In this document: one piece after another, positions 1 to 8,106 of the stretch
Layout: each line of letters starts with the position of its first letter
Numbering within the stretch: position 1 is the stretch's first letter
Assembly: GCF_003590795.1 (NCBI RefSeq)
Contig: NZ_QYUL01000005.1
Span: 110,001-174,000, forward strand
Length of the DNA stretch: 64,000 bases
Origin: Azospirillum cavernae
GTDB taxonomy: Bacteria; Pseudomonadota; Alphaproteobacteria; Azospirillales; Azospirillaceae
Reading direction: 5' to 3'
Notes under the pieces: generated by a model
Database searches by the model: none
Seen by the model: the letters and a program-made list of their open reading frames with translations, nothing else
Told to the model about the DNA's origin: nothing
Program-made: the position numbers and the translations under genes

Positions 1-1340
1 GCGGTCATCTGATAGCGCGTGATGTTCAGGCTGATGAGCGCGTAAAACAGCAGGTTGAACGCACCCAGCCCCAGCAAGGCGGCGATCAATCCATCACGCC
101 GACGGATCGCGCCAATCAGCGTGATGAGGAAGATGGGAAGCCCGATCACGATGAACTCATCAATCCAAATGCCCCGGTAAAAGACGGGGAGGGTTGTGGC
201 GAGGTGGGTGAACGGGCGTTCCAGAATGGCGGCGATCAATTGGCGATCCAGCCGTTTGACGGCGGCGACCTCGCCCAGACCCTCCTCCTGTTCCAATGCG
301 GCCAGCCGATGGCCGTAGCCATTTTGCCCCACATCGTAAAATCCGCCCGGCTGTTCCAGATCGAAGGGGGCGATCACCTCCGCCGGGAAGATGCGGCGGG
401 CGAGGCCGTCGCCAAAACCGCGCGTCCAATAGACGAAGGTGGCGAGATATTGCTCTGAACTCATGTGATTGAACACCTCACGGGTGCTCAAGGCGATGCC
501 GGAACGCAAGTCGGTGAAGACTGGAACCCCGATCAACGATGTGTTGCGCGCGACCCAGCCGCCGGTCGGAAGGGCGAAAGCGAGGGTGGAGGCGATCAGG
601 GCGGGCATGACCATGCGGCGGCGTTCACTCCAAATCAGGCAAACGCCGAGGCCGATGACGAAAGCCAGAAGGGCGCAATACAGGAAAATCGCCTTGGTGA
701 AAGCCAGAGCCGCCAAGCTGAGGCCGACGCAGGCCCAGCGCCAGGGGGATGGGCGGGCCTGCCACGCCCAGGCTGCCAACCACATGGTCAGGGTTGTCAG
801 CCACACCGCCAGCGGGTCAGAGATGATGTCATAGAAGCCCTTGTTCATCTGGACATTGGCCAGGACATACAAGGCGCTGAGCAAGGCGGGAAGACGCCGC
901 CCGGTCAGGCGATGAACCAGCGCGAACAGGGTGAAGCCAGCGGCGCCGATCAACCCGGCGTTCACCCATTGGGGGATCCGATAAAGGCGCGAATCGCACA
1001 GACCCGTTTGAAGCAGACAGGACGGATGGAATCCGCCGAAAGCCGGATCAATCAGCATCATCCCAGCCAGCAGAACGGAATATCCAGGCTCTCGTCCAAT
1101 GGCGGGGGGCACGGCCTCGTCGGTCGGTTCCCCGGAATAAACGCCATGCGCCCTCATGTGGTAGGCGCCGGAGAGATAGCTGACCGAATCGGCGGTCGGC
1201 TGGATCGGTCGGATGGTCAGTCCATAGCCGAAAACCACACACAGAAGCCCGATTGCGGCAAAAAGAGAGAAAAAACGCTGTCTTTCAAACCAATTTGAGA
1301 GGCTGACCACGGCGGATGGAAACAAAATGCGTCCTCTCAT
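1..1340 (-). CDS. Integral membrane glycosyltransferase, GT-C fold (GT39/ArnT-like), 3' end outside window
   Basis: Translating the minus strand from the ATG at 1340 gives about 446 uninterrupted residues that leave the window without a stop. The product starts MRGRILFPSAVV and has about eight hydrophobic segments (near residues 23-43, 128-150, 160-215, 225-260 and the last 60 residues). An Asp (D51, in PTADSVSYL) sits in the first external loop after the first membrane helix, as expected of the catalytic acid in GT-C enzymes. The block REPGYSVLLAG matches the R-x-PGY-LLA pattern common in GT39/ArnT-like families. The likely role is transfer of a lipid-linked sugar to a glycan or protein outside the membrane. 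Acceptor and donor cannot be told from sequence. Its place beside a flagellin-glycosylation region suggests surface glycan work, which is inference. Confidence 0.8.
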   Translation of the reverse strand, partial: MRGRILFPSAVVSLSNWFERQRFFSLFAAIGLLCVVFGYGLTIRPIQPTADSVSYLSGAYHMRAHGVYSGEPTDEAVPPAIGREPGYSVLLAGMMLIDPAFGGFHPSCLLQTGLCDSRLYRIPQWVNAGLIGAAGFTLFALVHRLTGRRLPALLSALYVLANVQMNKGFYDIISDPLAVWLTTLTMWLAAWAWQARPSPWRWACVGLSLAALAFTKAIFLYCALLAFVIGLGVCLIWSERRRMVMPALIASTLAFALPTGGWVARNTSLIGVPVFTDLRSGIALSTREVFNHMSSEQYLATFVYWTRGFGDGLARRIFPAEVIAPFDLEQPGGFYDVGQNGYGHRLAALEQEEGLGEVAAVKRLDRQLIAAILERPFTHLATTLPVFYRGIWIDEFIVIGLPIFLITLIGAIRRRDGLIAALLGLGAFNLLFYALISLNITRYQMT

Positions 1341-1846
1341 GGTGGCGTTGTGGGTGGCGACATCCAAGCTGTCGCGCCGAATCGGGGCAGGAGCAAGCCG
1401 TTTTTTGGCGCTCAAGGGCTGCGGACGCCAGGCTGGTGCTTGATGGGGTGGTGGATTGTCGCACCAGCCAGGGGGTGCATGGGCGTTGTCGTTGGATTTT
1501 CCGCAGCGACCCAGGTTGTTTTCGCCAAAGCAGAGGCATCCGCCATCCTAAAGACGGCGCTCGGTTTCCAGGATTATGTCCACCGACATCCATTATGTCA
1601 GGAGCGAAACAGCGGCGACACACGCGCACAACAATTGAGCGATAGTTTTGTTCAAGACGGAAACAACAATCATTACAGGCGCATGAGCCGGAAGGGAGCC
1701 GCATGACCGTTCACGCACATGACCTTGATTGCTTCCATTCGGCGCCGCGTTTCCTGCGGATGACGGACATGCTGTTGCGATGCGCCGTTTGCCGTTAGGC
1801 CGATTGTCTCCATCGATACCACACAACCTTGCGTTCAGAGGCCGCG
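1341..1846. other. Intergenic region between divergent genes, no convincing gene
   Basis: About 500 bases lie between the start of the leftward membrane glycosyltransferase and the rightward winged-helix gene. Several open frames of 60-140 codons exist on both strands, but none has a family resemblance, a good ribosome site or the codon bias of the neighbours. The stretch from about 1570 to 1700 is less GC-rich than the genes around it and may hold the divergent promoters. I could not define one confidently. Confidence 0.5.
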
Positions 1847-2128
1847 ATGCTGCATCATCATGACTTCCTCTCCAGAACTGTCTCCACCGACCGCGAGATC
1901 ACACTGGAGGCGCTGCGTGTGTTCACTTATCTGAGCCGGAGGCTCCATTTCGATCGTCCCATTCCGGTGCTTCAGTCTGAATTGGCTGACGCTCTGGGCA
2001 TGCAGAGGCCCAATGTGAACCGGGCCATCAAGCTGCTGGAAACCAAGCAGATCCTTCTGCGGGAATCCAAATTGGGACGCGCGATCACGTTCCGGCTCAA
2101 CCCGGGACTGGAGGGCGGCCGCGCGTGA
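1847..2128 (+). CDS. Small winged-helix DNA-binding protein
   Basis: A 93-residue protein starting MLHHHDFLSRTVSTD. The core from residue 40 on (ELADALGMQRPNVNRAIKLL, then a wing around ILLRESKLGRAITFRLNP) is a standard winged helix-turn-helix, like those of Crp-tail, MarR or RepL-type proteins. No sensor domain is present, so it is either a bare DNA-binding regulator or a partner of another protein. The ATG at 1847 is preferred because AGAGG lies at a good distance upstream. An in-frame TTG at 1829 would add six residues. The next gene begins 18 bases after its stop, so the two are probably co-transcribed. Target unknown. Confidence 0.65.
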   Translation: MLHHHDFLSRTVSTDREITLEALRVFTYLSRRLHFDRPIPVLQSELADALGMQRPNVNRAIKLLETKQILLRESKLGRAITFRLNPGLEGGRA

Positions 2129-2146
2129 GATTTTGCCAGGGATGGA

Positions 2147-2491
2147 ATGATCGTCGAGACCCGAGAGCTGTTCTTCACCAATTCCGCCCTGCTCAAAGCT
2201 GTCGCGTGGTATCAAAAGGTGCCTCATCAGACGGATCTGCCGCTTGGGGTCGTCACCATGGTGACGCCTAAGGCGGGAGGTGGATTGTCCATCCTTATTC
2301 AGCAAAGCGGCGCGTCCAAGGCCAGGGAGGTTGTCTTTCTGGCCAGCAAGACTCTTGGCTTGCTTCTGTTGTTTTGCCGTCGCCAGAAGATTCCGATCCC
2401 GCGCGACGCCTCGAAAGACATGGAGGCTGGTGACGATGGCATATCGCTGATTGTTCGCAGCGAAACCATGACATCGGGGCCATCTCATTGA
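2147..2491 (+). CDS. Hypothetical protein, 114 residues
   Basis: Starts MIVETRELFFTNSALLKAVA just after the winged-helix gene, with a CAGGGATGGA stretch upstream that can serve as ribosome site. The sequence is of mixed character with no signal peptide or membrane helix. It has a short hydrophobic patch (SKTLGLLLLFCRR) and an acidic C-terminal third. I do not recognise a family. Coding is supported by the regular third-position GC bias and the close spacing to the regulator gene, which together suggest a two-gene unit. Function unknown. Confidence 0.55.
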   Translation: MIVETRELFFTNSALLKAVAWYQKVPHQTDLPLGVVTMVTPKAGGGLSILIQQSGASKAREVVFLASKTLGLLLLFCRRQKIPIPRDASKDMEAGDDGISLIVRSETMTSGPSH

Positions 2492-2552
2492 TTTGGTTGC
2501 GTCATCCATAGAGTGATGACGAAAATTACGAGCATTAACCGTTTCTGAAGCA

Positions 2553-2592
2553 CAGCGGCGCCACTCTCAAACCCGATGGGAGAGCGCCGCTG
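2553..2592 (+). promoter_or_regulatory. Hairpin covering the ribosome site of the pentapeptide-repeat gene
   Basis: CAGCGGCGC at 2553-2561 pairs perfectly with GCGCCGCTG at 2584-2592, which ends right at the ATG (2593). After a three-base bulge, TCTC (2565-2568) pairs with GAGA (2580-2583), burying the GGGAG ribosome site (2578-2582). The result would be a 13-pair stem closing off initiation. Seen directly; the regulatory role is inference. Confidence 0.55.
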
Positions 2593-3888
2593 ATGTCACA
2601 GAACCGTACACTCAATCGCCTTGACCAGACGCAACTCGACATCGCTGTCCGGCGTCATGAGATGTTTCGCAACGCTCGGATAGGCGGCGCGCGGGCCAGC
2701 CTGTCCTTTTGCGATCTGTCGGGCCTGGATTTGTCTGGGCGCGATTTGGCGCATGCGGATTTTGTCGGGGCCAGCCTGCGTGGGGCCAATCTGACCGGGG
2801 CCAAGTTGGATTGCGCCTCGCTGTTTGCCGCTGATCTGCGGCAAGCCAACATGGAGCGGGTGAGCTTGGTCAAAGCTGATCTGCGCGGCGCGTGTCTGCG
2901 CGGCGCGGTGTTGATCGGGGCGAACTTGTTTGAAGCTGATCTGCGCGATGGATCCTTGGCGGAAAAGGACCGCTCCGGTCAGTTGCGGATGGTTCACATT
3001 GAAGCTATGCCCGCCGAAGCGTCCGGCGCGGATCTGTCCGGGGCCAATTTGACCAACGCGCGCTTGTCCGGGGCCATGGCCATTCACACCGATTTTACGG
3101 ACGCGGTGATGCGTGGGTGCAAGTTGGTCCGGGCGACGATGCGCGGGGCCAATTTCACCGGCTCCAACCTGGAAGGGGCCGATCTGTCGGGCGCGGATTT
3201 GCGGGGGGCCTGCTTGCGCGGGGCTGTGCTGACCGGCGCCACCATGACGATGACGGAATTGACCGACGCCGATATGGGCGACGCGCTCACCGACAAGCCG
3301 GTTGGCCGGGTGATTGCCGAGTTGGGGCGGAGTTTGGATGAACTGCTGGCCGATCACATCGCCTGGGTCGGGTCCGGGGGCGCGCGAGGGACGGCTCTGG
3401 ACCTGTCGGGGTTTGATCTGCGGCACGCGCCGTCCCTGGCCCACACCTGTCTGACCATGCTGCGGGCGTCGGGCGCGACGCTGTACGGGTTGGATCTGAC
3501 GGGGGTTCAGTTGCAGGCGGCGGTTCTGGACGGCGCGGACATGCGCGGTTGCAACATGACCGAAGGGGATTTGCGAGGCGTGAATCTGCGCAACGCCAAG
3601 CTCAACAACGCCAATCTGCGGCGGATCAATTTGCGCCCCTTGGTGTTCGACGAGCATCGGTCAAAGCCGGCGGATTTGTCGGGGGCGAAGCTGCGCTACG
3701 CGGATTTCGGCGAAGGCAGCCTGCGCGGGGCCAATTTGTCCGGCGCGGATTTGTCCTTCGCCAACCTGATTGGTTGCGATCTGACCAAGGCCGATTTCAG
3801 TTCGGCCAAATTGTTTGGCGCGAAGCTGGAGCGCCGGGCGTTGGCGGAGGGCGTCATCCTCGACGGCGTGGCTGGATTGAAGCTGTAG
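2593..3888 (+). CDS. Pentapeptide-repeat protein
   Basis: A 431-residue protein built almost entirely of A(D/N)LXX-type repeats (for example LSGLDLSGRDLAHADFVGAS and GANLTGAKLDCASLFAADLR), which fold into a right-handed quadrilateral beta helix. A non-repeat segment around residues 235-275 (LTDKPVGRVIAELGRSLDEL) and a short break near residue 355 divide the helix into about three blocks. There is no signal peptide or membrane helix, so it is likely cytoplasmic. Some family members mimic DNA and protect gyrase (Qnr, MfpA), but most have no known role, and no gyrase-related gene is nearby. The gene stands alone. Its start is set by GGGAG ten bases upstream, within a hairpin that may control translation. 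Confidence 0.88.
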   Translation: MSQNRTLNRLDQTQLDIAVRRHEMFRNARIGGARASLSFCDLSGLDLSGRDLAHADFVGASLRGANLTGAKLDCASLFAADLRQANMERVSLVKADLRGACLRGAVLIGANLFEADLRDGSLAEKDRSGQLRMVHIEAMPAEASGADLSGANLTNARLSGAMAIHTDFTDAVMRGCKLVRATMRGANFTGSNLEGADLSGADLRGACLRGAVLTGATMTMTELTDADMGDALTDKPVGRVIAELGRSLDELLADHIAWVGSGGARGTALDLSGFDLRHAPSLAHTCLTMLRASGATLYGLDLTGVQLQAAVLDGADMRGCNMTEGDLRGVNLRNAKLNNANLRRINLRPLVFDEHRSKPADLSGAKLRYADFGEGSLRGANLSGADLSFANLIGCDLTKADFSSAKLFGAKLERRALAEGVILDGVAGLKL

Positions 3889-3927
3889 GCCGACGCCACG
3901 GCCAATCCAGCCATTCCCCGCAGTTTT

Positions 3928-4152
3928 TCACGCCGCTGATTTTTCCAGCTTTTTGGTCAAGCGTCGCAATTCCAACGACGCGCGGTCGGCGATGCGCTGG
4001 GCGTTGACCAGCGTTTCAGACAAATCGCCGACGTTCGGGGCGATGTCTCCGGCGGCGTTGGACATGGCGTCGAGTTCGCTTGCCGCTTTTTCAATAAGGC
4101 CGATCACCAGACCCTGCGGACCGGCGGCGTTGTCAAATCCCGTCATGGCCAT
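3928..4152 (-). CDS. Small hypothetical helical protein
   Basis: A 74-residue product if read from the ATG at 4152 (MAMTGFDNAAGPQGLVIGLI). A longer frame to 4242 exists but adds residues that do not look like a real N-terminus. The C-terminal half (residues 45-74) is strongly helical and basic, ending LRRLTKKLEKSAA, and resembles a small coiled-coil protein. No family recognised. It lies between two rightward genes with the opposite orientation. Moderate confidence that it is real, based on codon bias and amphipathic pattern only. Confidence 0.45.
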   Translation of the reverse strand: MAMTGFDNAAGPQGLVIGLIEKAASELDAMSNAAGDIAPNVGDLSETLVNAQRIADRASLELRRLTKKLEKSAA

Positions 4153-4354
4153 CACCCACAATAAAAATAAGGATATGCCAGTGTGTCGCCATCCATGTTG
4201 CGGCGCAACCGTTTTTCCGGGCGTCAACCAACGGAAGAACACGGCGGAACGTCAGGAAAAGCTGTGGCGGATCAAGCGTTAGGCTCTTGTTTCGTCCTGG
4301 CGCCGGGCGTAACACAGGAAGACGTTTTCTGACAGGCAATGGCCAAGGTGCAGC

Positions 4355-5929
4355 ATGTCCAACATGGCCGACGCGCAATGCTCCACGCTCCTGGAATATT
4401 TGGCCGACACGCAGTTTGACGCCGACAAGATCAACCGGCTGGCGGCTCTGTGCGACGCGATCCGGCGCGATGTGGATGTGTCGGTTCGTCTGACCTTGGC
4501 GGATCGCCTGCGGCGTGATGGCTCCACCGCCGACACCGTTCGTTTGCACTCGGTCCTGTTCCAGTTGACGGGTGATCTTTATCACTGCGAGCGCATTCTC
4601 CATTATCTGCTGTTGGGCGGCGACAGCGTCGATCCGGCGCTGATGCATTACAGCTATTGGTGCATGTCGCGGCAGTTGTTTTTGGGGATGGCGGTTGGCG
4701 GAAAATCGGCCAGCTTTGTGTGCTGCGACCTTTACCGTTTTTACGAGGCGATGGTTCGGCTGATTGCGCGGCGCTGGTCGCTGACGCCGCCGCGCGCGGT
4801 TCCAAAGGCCGGGCCGATCCGTCGGGTGGCGGTGGTCACGAATCAATTCACCAACGACCGCCATCAACCAACGCGGGATTGCTTCGATTTCGCCTGTCGT
4901 TTGCAGGATGATTTCGGCTTGGACGTCGCCATCATCAACACGAACACATTGCCGACGCGGGTGGAAAATCTGTTCATCCCGCCGATGGTGGCCGAGTTGG
5001 TTGAGGATTACGAGGGTGTTTTCGCCATAAGAATGCTGGGGCGACAGGTCAAACTCGCTTCTTTCACAGAGCGGGCCTTCTGTCAGGAAAAATTGACCAC
5101 CATTGTCGAAGCCATTGACGGCTATGATCCCGATCTGATCGTGTCCTTTGGCGGTTCCAACATCGCCGCCGATGTGTTTGCCGAGGCCAATTCCCGCCCG
5201 GTTGTGTGCATTCCGACAACGTCGGGGTTGACCATCTCGCTCGCTCATATCCTTTTGGGCTTTGACGAGCATGATTACACCGCTGGGATTCCCGAACTCT
5301 ACCGCGCGCCCTTCGCGCGCCGTTTCCGGCCCTTCACCTTCGGCTACACGCTGCCGCCGACCATGGGGGACATGGGCGATCCTGGATTCGGCGCCGCGCC
5401 TTTTGTCTTCGTCGTGGTTGGCACCCGTTTGGACAACGAGGTCACGCCGGAGTTTCTGGCGCTGGTTGACGACATTCTTGATCGCTGCCCCGGCTCTCTG
5501 GTCGGTTTTGCCGGTGGCGTGACGGCGCTGCCGGGCCGCTTGGCGCCTCTGCGCAACGCCGACCGGACGCGCGTCTTGGGGCATGTGAACGACATCCGAG
5601 CGCTTTACCGGCTGTGCCACGCCTTTCTCAACCCGGCGCGGCAGGGCGGCGGCGGCGGGGCGGCCTATGCCTTGGCGGAAGGGCTGCCGGTCGTCACCTA
5701 TGGCTGGGGCGATGCGGCGAGCGTCGTCGGCCCGCTCTTTTGCGTGACCGACCGGGACGCTTATGTGGCGCGCGCCGCCGCTTTGTTTGCCGATGCGGGC
5801 GAGCGGGCAAGCGCGTCCGCCGCCGCGCGCGCGCGCTTCGTCGAGGTTGGCGACCGCCGCCGCTGCGTTGAGCGGTTGCTCGCCTATGGCGAGGAGGCGC
5901 GCGGCTTGGTCGCGGCGACGGCAGGGTAA
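4355..5929 (+). CDS. GT-B fold glycosyltransferase (GT4-like C-terminal half)
   Basis: A 524-residue cytoplasmic protein. Residues 1-150 are helical and unlike known families. From about residue 155 (IRRVAVVTNQFTNDRHQ) a Rossmann-type domain begins, and the C-terminal half shows the nucleotide-sugar-binding layout of GT4-like enzymes: VVVGTRLDNEVTPEF, then VLGHVNDIRALYRLCHAFLN, then a Gly-rich turn followed by AYALAEGLPVVTYGWGD. The usual E-x-F-G motif is replaced by QGGGGGAAYALAEG, which keeps the later Glu. Start chosen at ATG 4355 with AAGGTG five bases upstream. It stands 84 bases upstream of the nonulosonic acid operon, so a role in assembling a glycan containing that sugar is likely (inference). 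Donor and acceptor unknown. Confidence 0.75.
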   Translation: MSNMADAQCSTLLEYLADTQFDADKINRLAALCDAIRRDVDVSVRLTLADRLRRDGSTADTVRLHSVLFQLTGDLYHCERILHYLLLGGDSVDPALMHYSYWCMSRQLFLGMAVGGKSASFVCCDLYRFYEAMVRLIARRWSLTPPRAVPKAGPIRRVAVVTNQFTNDRHQPTRDCFDFACRLQDDFGLDVAIINTNTLPTRVENLFIPPMVAELVEDYEGVFAIRMLGRQVKLASFTERAFCQEKLTTIVEAIDGYDPDLIVSFGGSNIAADVFAEANSRPVVCIPTTSGLTISLAHILLGFDEHDYTAGIPELYRAPFARRFRPFTFGYTLPPTMGDMGDPGFGAAPFVFVVVGTRLDNEVTPEFLALVDDILDRCPGSLVGFAGGVTALPGRLAPLRNADRTRVLGHVNDIRALYRLCHAFLNPARQGGGGGAAYALAEGLPVVTYGWGDAASVVGPLFCVTDRDAYVARAAALFADAGERASASAAARARFVEVGDRRRCVERLLAYGEEARGLVAATAG

Positions 5930-5969
5930 TTAATCTTCTGTCATCACTTCCATGAGACGATTTTCCGGT

Positions 5970-5984
5970 CGATCCGCTGGATCG
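5970..5984. repeat. Short inverted repeat upstream of pseI
   Basis: CGATCC-GCT-GGATCG forms a perfect 6-3-6 palindrome 29 bases ahead of the pseI start, in a short AT-richer gap. It could be an operator or an mRNA hairpin. Nothing else supports either reading. Confidence 0.35.
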
Positions 5985-6013
5985 GTCATATTCTGTGAAA
6001 GCGGCTGCCTCTG

Positions 6014-7084
6014 ATGCCTGAACCGACCGTCTCGTTCGTCATTGATGGCCGCCCGATTGGCCCGGATCATCCGCCCTATGTGATCGCGGAGATGTCGGGG
6101 AACCACAATGGCGACCTCAACCGGGCCTTGGCCCTGATCGACGCCGCCAAGGCGTCGGGCGCCGACGCGGTCAAGCTTCAGACCTACACCGCCGACACCA
6201 TCACCATCGACCATGATGGTCCGGGGTTTCGACTGGACGGCGGGTTGTGGGCCGGGCGCACGCTGCATGACCTTTACCGCGAGGCCCACACCCCGTGGGA
6301 CTGGCATGAACCGCTCTTTGCCCGCGCCAAATCCCTGGGGCTGACCATCTTCAGTTCGCCCTTTGACGAAACGGCGATTGAGCTGTTGGAACGGTTGGAC
6401 GCCCCAGCCTTCAAAATCGCGTCGTTCGAGGTGATTGATCTGCCGCTGATCCGCCGCGCCTCACGGTCGGGCAAGCCGCTGATTGTGTCCACAGGGCTGG
6501 CGACTCTGGGCGAGATCGCCGAGGCGGTGGAGGCGGTTGGACCGACTCCGTTGGCCTTGCTGCATTGCGTCAGCGGCTACCCGACTCCGCCGGAGGATTG
6601 CAATTTGCGGACGATCCCCCATCTGGGCGCGGCCTTTCCCGGCGTGACCGCCGGATTGTCCGATCACAGCCAGGGCATCGCCGTGGCGGTGGCGGCGGTG
6701 GCGATGGGCGCGACCATCATTGAAAAGCATTTCACCCTGTCGCGCGCCGATGGTGGGGTTGACAGCGCCTTTTCCCTGGAACCCGCCGAATTCAAGGCGA
6801 TGGCCGACGCGGTGCGCGTCGCGCGTTCCGCCATGGGCCGTGTCGAGTATGGCCTGAAACCGAGCGAGGTTGGCGGGCGTGATTTCCGCCGCTCGCTCTA
6901 CATCGTGGCCGACGTCGCGGCGGGGGAGATTCTGACCCCGGCGCATGTCCGCTCAATCCGTCCTGGTTTTGGCATGGTGCCCAAGCATCTGCCCGACGTG
7001 TTGGGGCGTCGGGCGGCGCGCGCGCTGACGCGGGGGACGCCGCTGCGTTGGGACATGCTGGCCCCGCCGGAGGAAACGACATGA
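6014..7084 (+). CDS. pseI: Pseudaminic acid synthase (NeuB/PseI family)
   Basis: A 356-residue enzyme condensing a hexose (6-deoxy-2,4-diacetamido-altrose in the known PseI reaction) with phosphoenolpyruvate to give a nonulosonic acid. The TIM-barrel half carries YVIAEMSGNHNGDLNRAL, AVKLQTYTADTITID, IFSSPFDETAIELLE, KIASFEVIDLPLI, GYPTPPEDCNL and IIEKHFTLSRADGG. The C-terminal antifreeze-like SAF domain starts near residue 295 (RSLYIVADVAAGEILTPAHV). The wording IAE-SGNHNG and KLQTYT is the PseI rather than the sialic acid NeuB flavour. First gene of an operon, overlapping the next by four bases. The earlier pathway enzymes (PseB, PseC, PseH, PseG) are not in the window. The sugar could also be a related nonulosonic acid. 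Confidence 0.88.
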   Translation: MPEPTVSFVIDGRPIGPDHPPYVIAEMSGNHNGDLNRALALIDAAKASGADAVKLQTYTADTITIDHDGPGFRLDGGLWAGRTLHDLYREAHTPWDWHEPLFARAKSLGLTIFSSPFDETAIELLERLDAPAFKIASFEVIDLPLIRRASRSGKPLIVSTGLATLGEIAEAVEAVGPTPLALLHCVSGYPTPPEDCNLRTIPHLGAAFPGVTAGLSDHSQGIAVAVAAVAMGATIIEKHFTLSRADGGVDSAFSLEPAEFKAMADAVRVARSAMGRVEYGLKPSEVGGRDFRRSLYIVADVAAGEILTPAHVRSIRPGFGMVPKHLPDVLGRRAARALTRGTPLRWDMLAPPEETT

Positions 7085-7836
7085 CCGCTGGCCGTCGGCC
7101 CCGCGTCGTCGCCATTTCCCAGGCGCGCATGACCTCGACCCGCTTGCCGGGCAAGGTGCTGCTGGAGGCCGCCGGAAAACCGCTGCTTGTTCATCATCTG
7201 GAACGTTTGGCCCGCAGCCCCGGCCTGGACGCTGTGGTTTTGGCGACCACGCTCAACGCCGCCGATGATCCGGTCGCGGCGGTCGCGGCGGCCATGGGGA
7301 TCCCGGTGTTCCGGGGGGATGAGTTGGATGTGTTGAGCCGTTTCGCGGGCGCCGCCGCGATGGCCGAGGCCGACGTCGTGGTGCGCGTCACCTCCGATTG
7401 CCCGTTGATCGATCCGGAATTGGTGGGCGCCTTGATCGCCGCCTTTCTGGCGGACCAGCAACCGCCGCTCGACTATCTGTCCATCGACAGCGCGCGTTAC
7501 CCGCGTGGTCTGGATGCCGAGATTTTTCCGCGAACGCTCTTGGACGAGGCGGCGGCGACCGCGCGCGAGCCGTGGGAGCGGGAGCATGTCACCCCCTTTA
7601 TCCACCAGCACCCGGAGCGTTTCCGGCTGGGCGCGCCGCTTGGCCCCGATGGCCCGGCGATTGAGCAGCGCTGGTGCGTGGACGAAGCGGCGGATTTCGA
7701 ATTGGTCCGCCGCTTGCTTGAAACCTTGCTTCCGGCGACGCCGCTGTTTGGCTGGCGGGATTGTTGCCGTGTCCTCGACGATCACCCGGATTGGGTGGAC
7801 ATCAACCGCTCGATCCGGCAAAAGACGCTGCATTGA
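7081..7836 (+). CDS. spsF: SpsF-like cytidylyltransferase (CMP-sugar activation)
   Basis: A 251-residue nucleotidyltransferase of the CTP_transf_3/SpsF group. The N-terminal nucleotide loop AISQARMTSTRLPGKVL lacks nothing expected, and VVRVTSDCPLIDPELV carries the metal-binding Asp region. It probably couples CMP to the nonulosonic acid made by the preceding synthase, the step done by PseF or NeuA elsewhere. SpsF homologues are the usual neighbours in spore coat and polysaccharide loci, so the assignment to this sugar is by context. The ATG at 7081 overlaps the pseI stop (ATGA). A GTG at 7048 would extend it into pseI and is not favoured. Confidence 0.8.
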   Translation: MTAGRRPRVVAISQARMTSTRLPGKVLLEAAGKPLLVHHLERLARSPGLDAVVLATTLNAADDPVAAVAAAMGIPVFRGDELDVLSRFAGAAAMAEADVVVRVTSDCPLIDPELVGALIAAFLADQQPPLDYLSIDSARYPRGLDAEIFPRTLLDEAAATAREPWEREHVTPFIHQHPERFRLGAPLGPDGPAIEQRWCVDEAADFELVRRLLETLLPATPLFGWRDCCRVLDDHPDWVDINRSIRQKTLH

Positions 7837-7865
7837 GCGGCGTCGCAAGACACAGGAGATCAACC

Positions 7866-8099
7866 ATGGATCGCAAAGACTTCCTTCTTGCTCTGGATGA
7901 GACGCTGGAGCTGGATCCCGGCACGCTGACCGGCGACGAAACGTTGGAATCGCTGGAAAGCTGGGATTCCCTGGCCGTCATCAGCTTCATCGCCTTGGTG
8001 GACGAGACGACGGGCGTGGTGGTTGAGGCTGAAAAGCTGTCCCAGGCCAAAACGGTGGCCGATCTGTTGGCCTTGGCGGGCGTGGCGGTTGCGGCCTGA
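7866..8099 (+). CDS. Acyl carrier protein
   Basis: A 77-residue acidic helical protein with the phosphopantetheine site WDSLAVI, Ser35 being the expected attachment point. A good ribosome site (AGGAG) lies eight bases before the ATG. It is not the housekeeping AcpP: the sequence is divergent and the gene sits inside a sugar-biosynthesis operon, not next to fabF. It likely carries an acyl group made or loaded by the ligase, ketosynthase and reductase encoded downstream. One of two carrier proteins in the operon. Confidence 0.85.
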   Translation: MDRKDFLLALDETLELDPGTLTGDETLESLESWDSLAVISFIALVDETTGVVVEAEKLSQAKTVADLLALAGVAVAA

Positions 8100-8106
8100 G
8101 GCTGTT

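Noticed and set aside
465..1298. Long rightward open frame of 277 codons
   Set aside because: It is antisense to the membrane glycosyltransferase. The product is Gln/Gly/Arg-rich without family resemblance, a typical shadow of a GC-rich gene.
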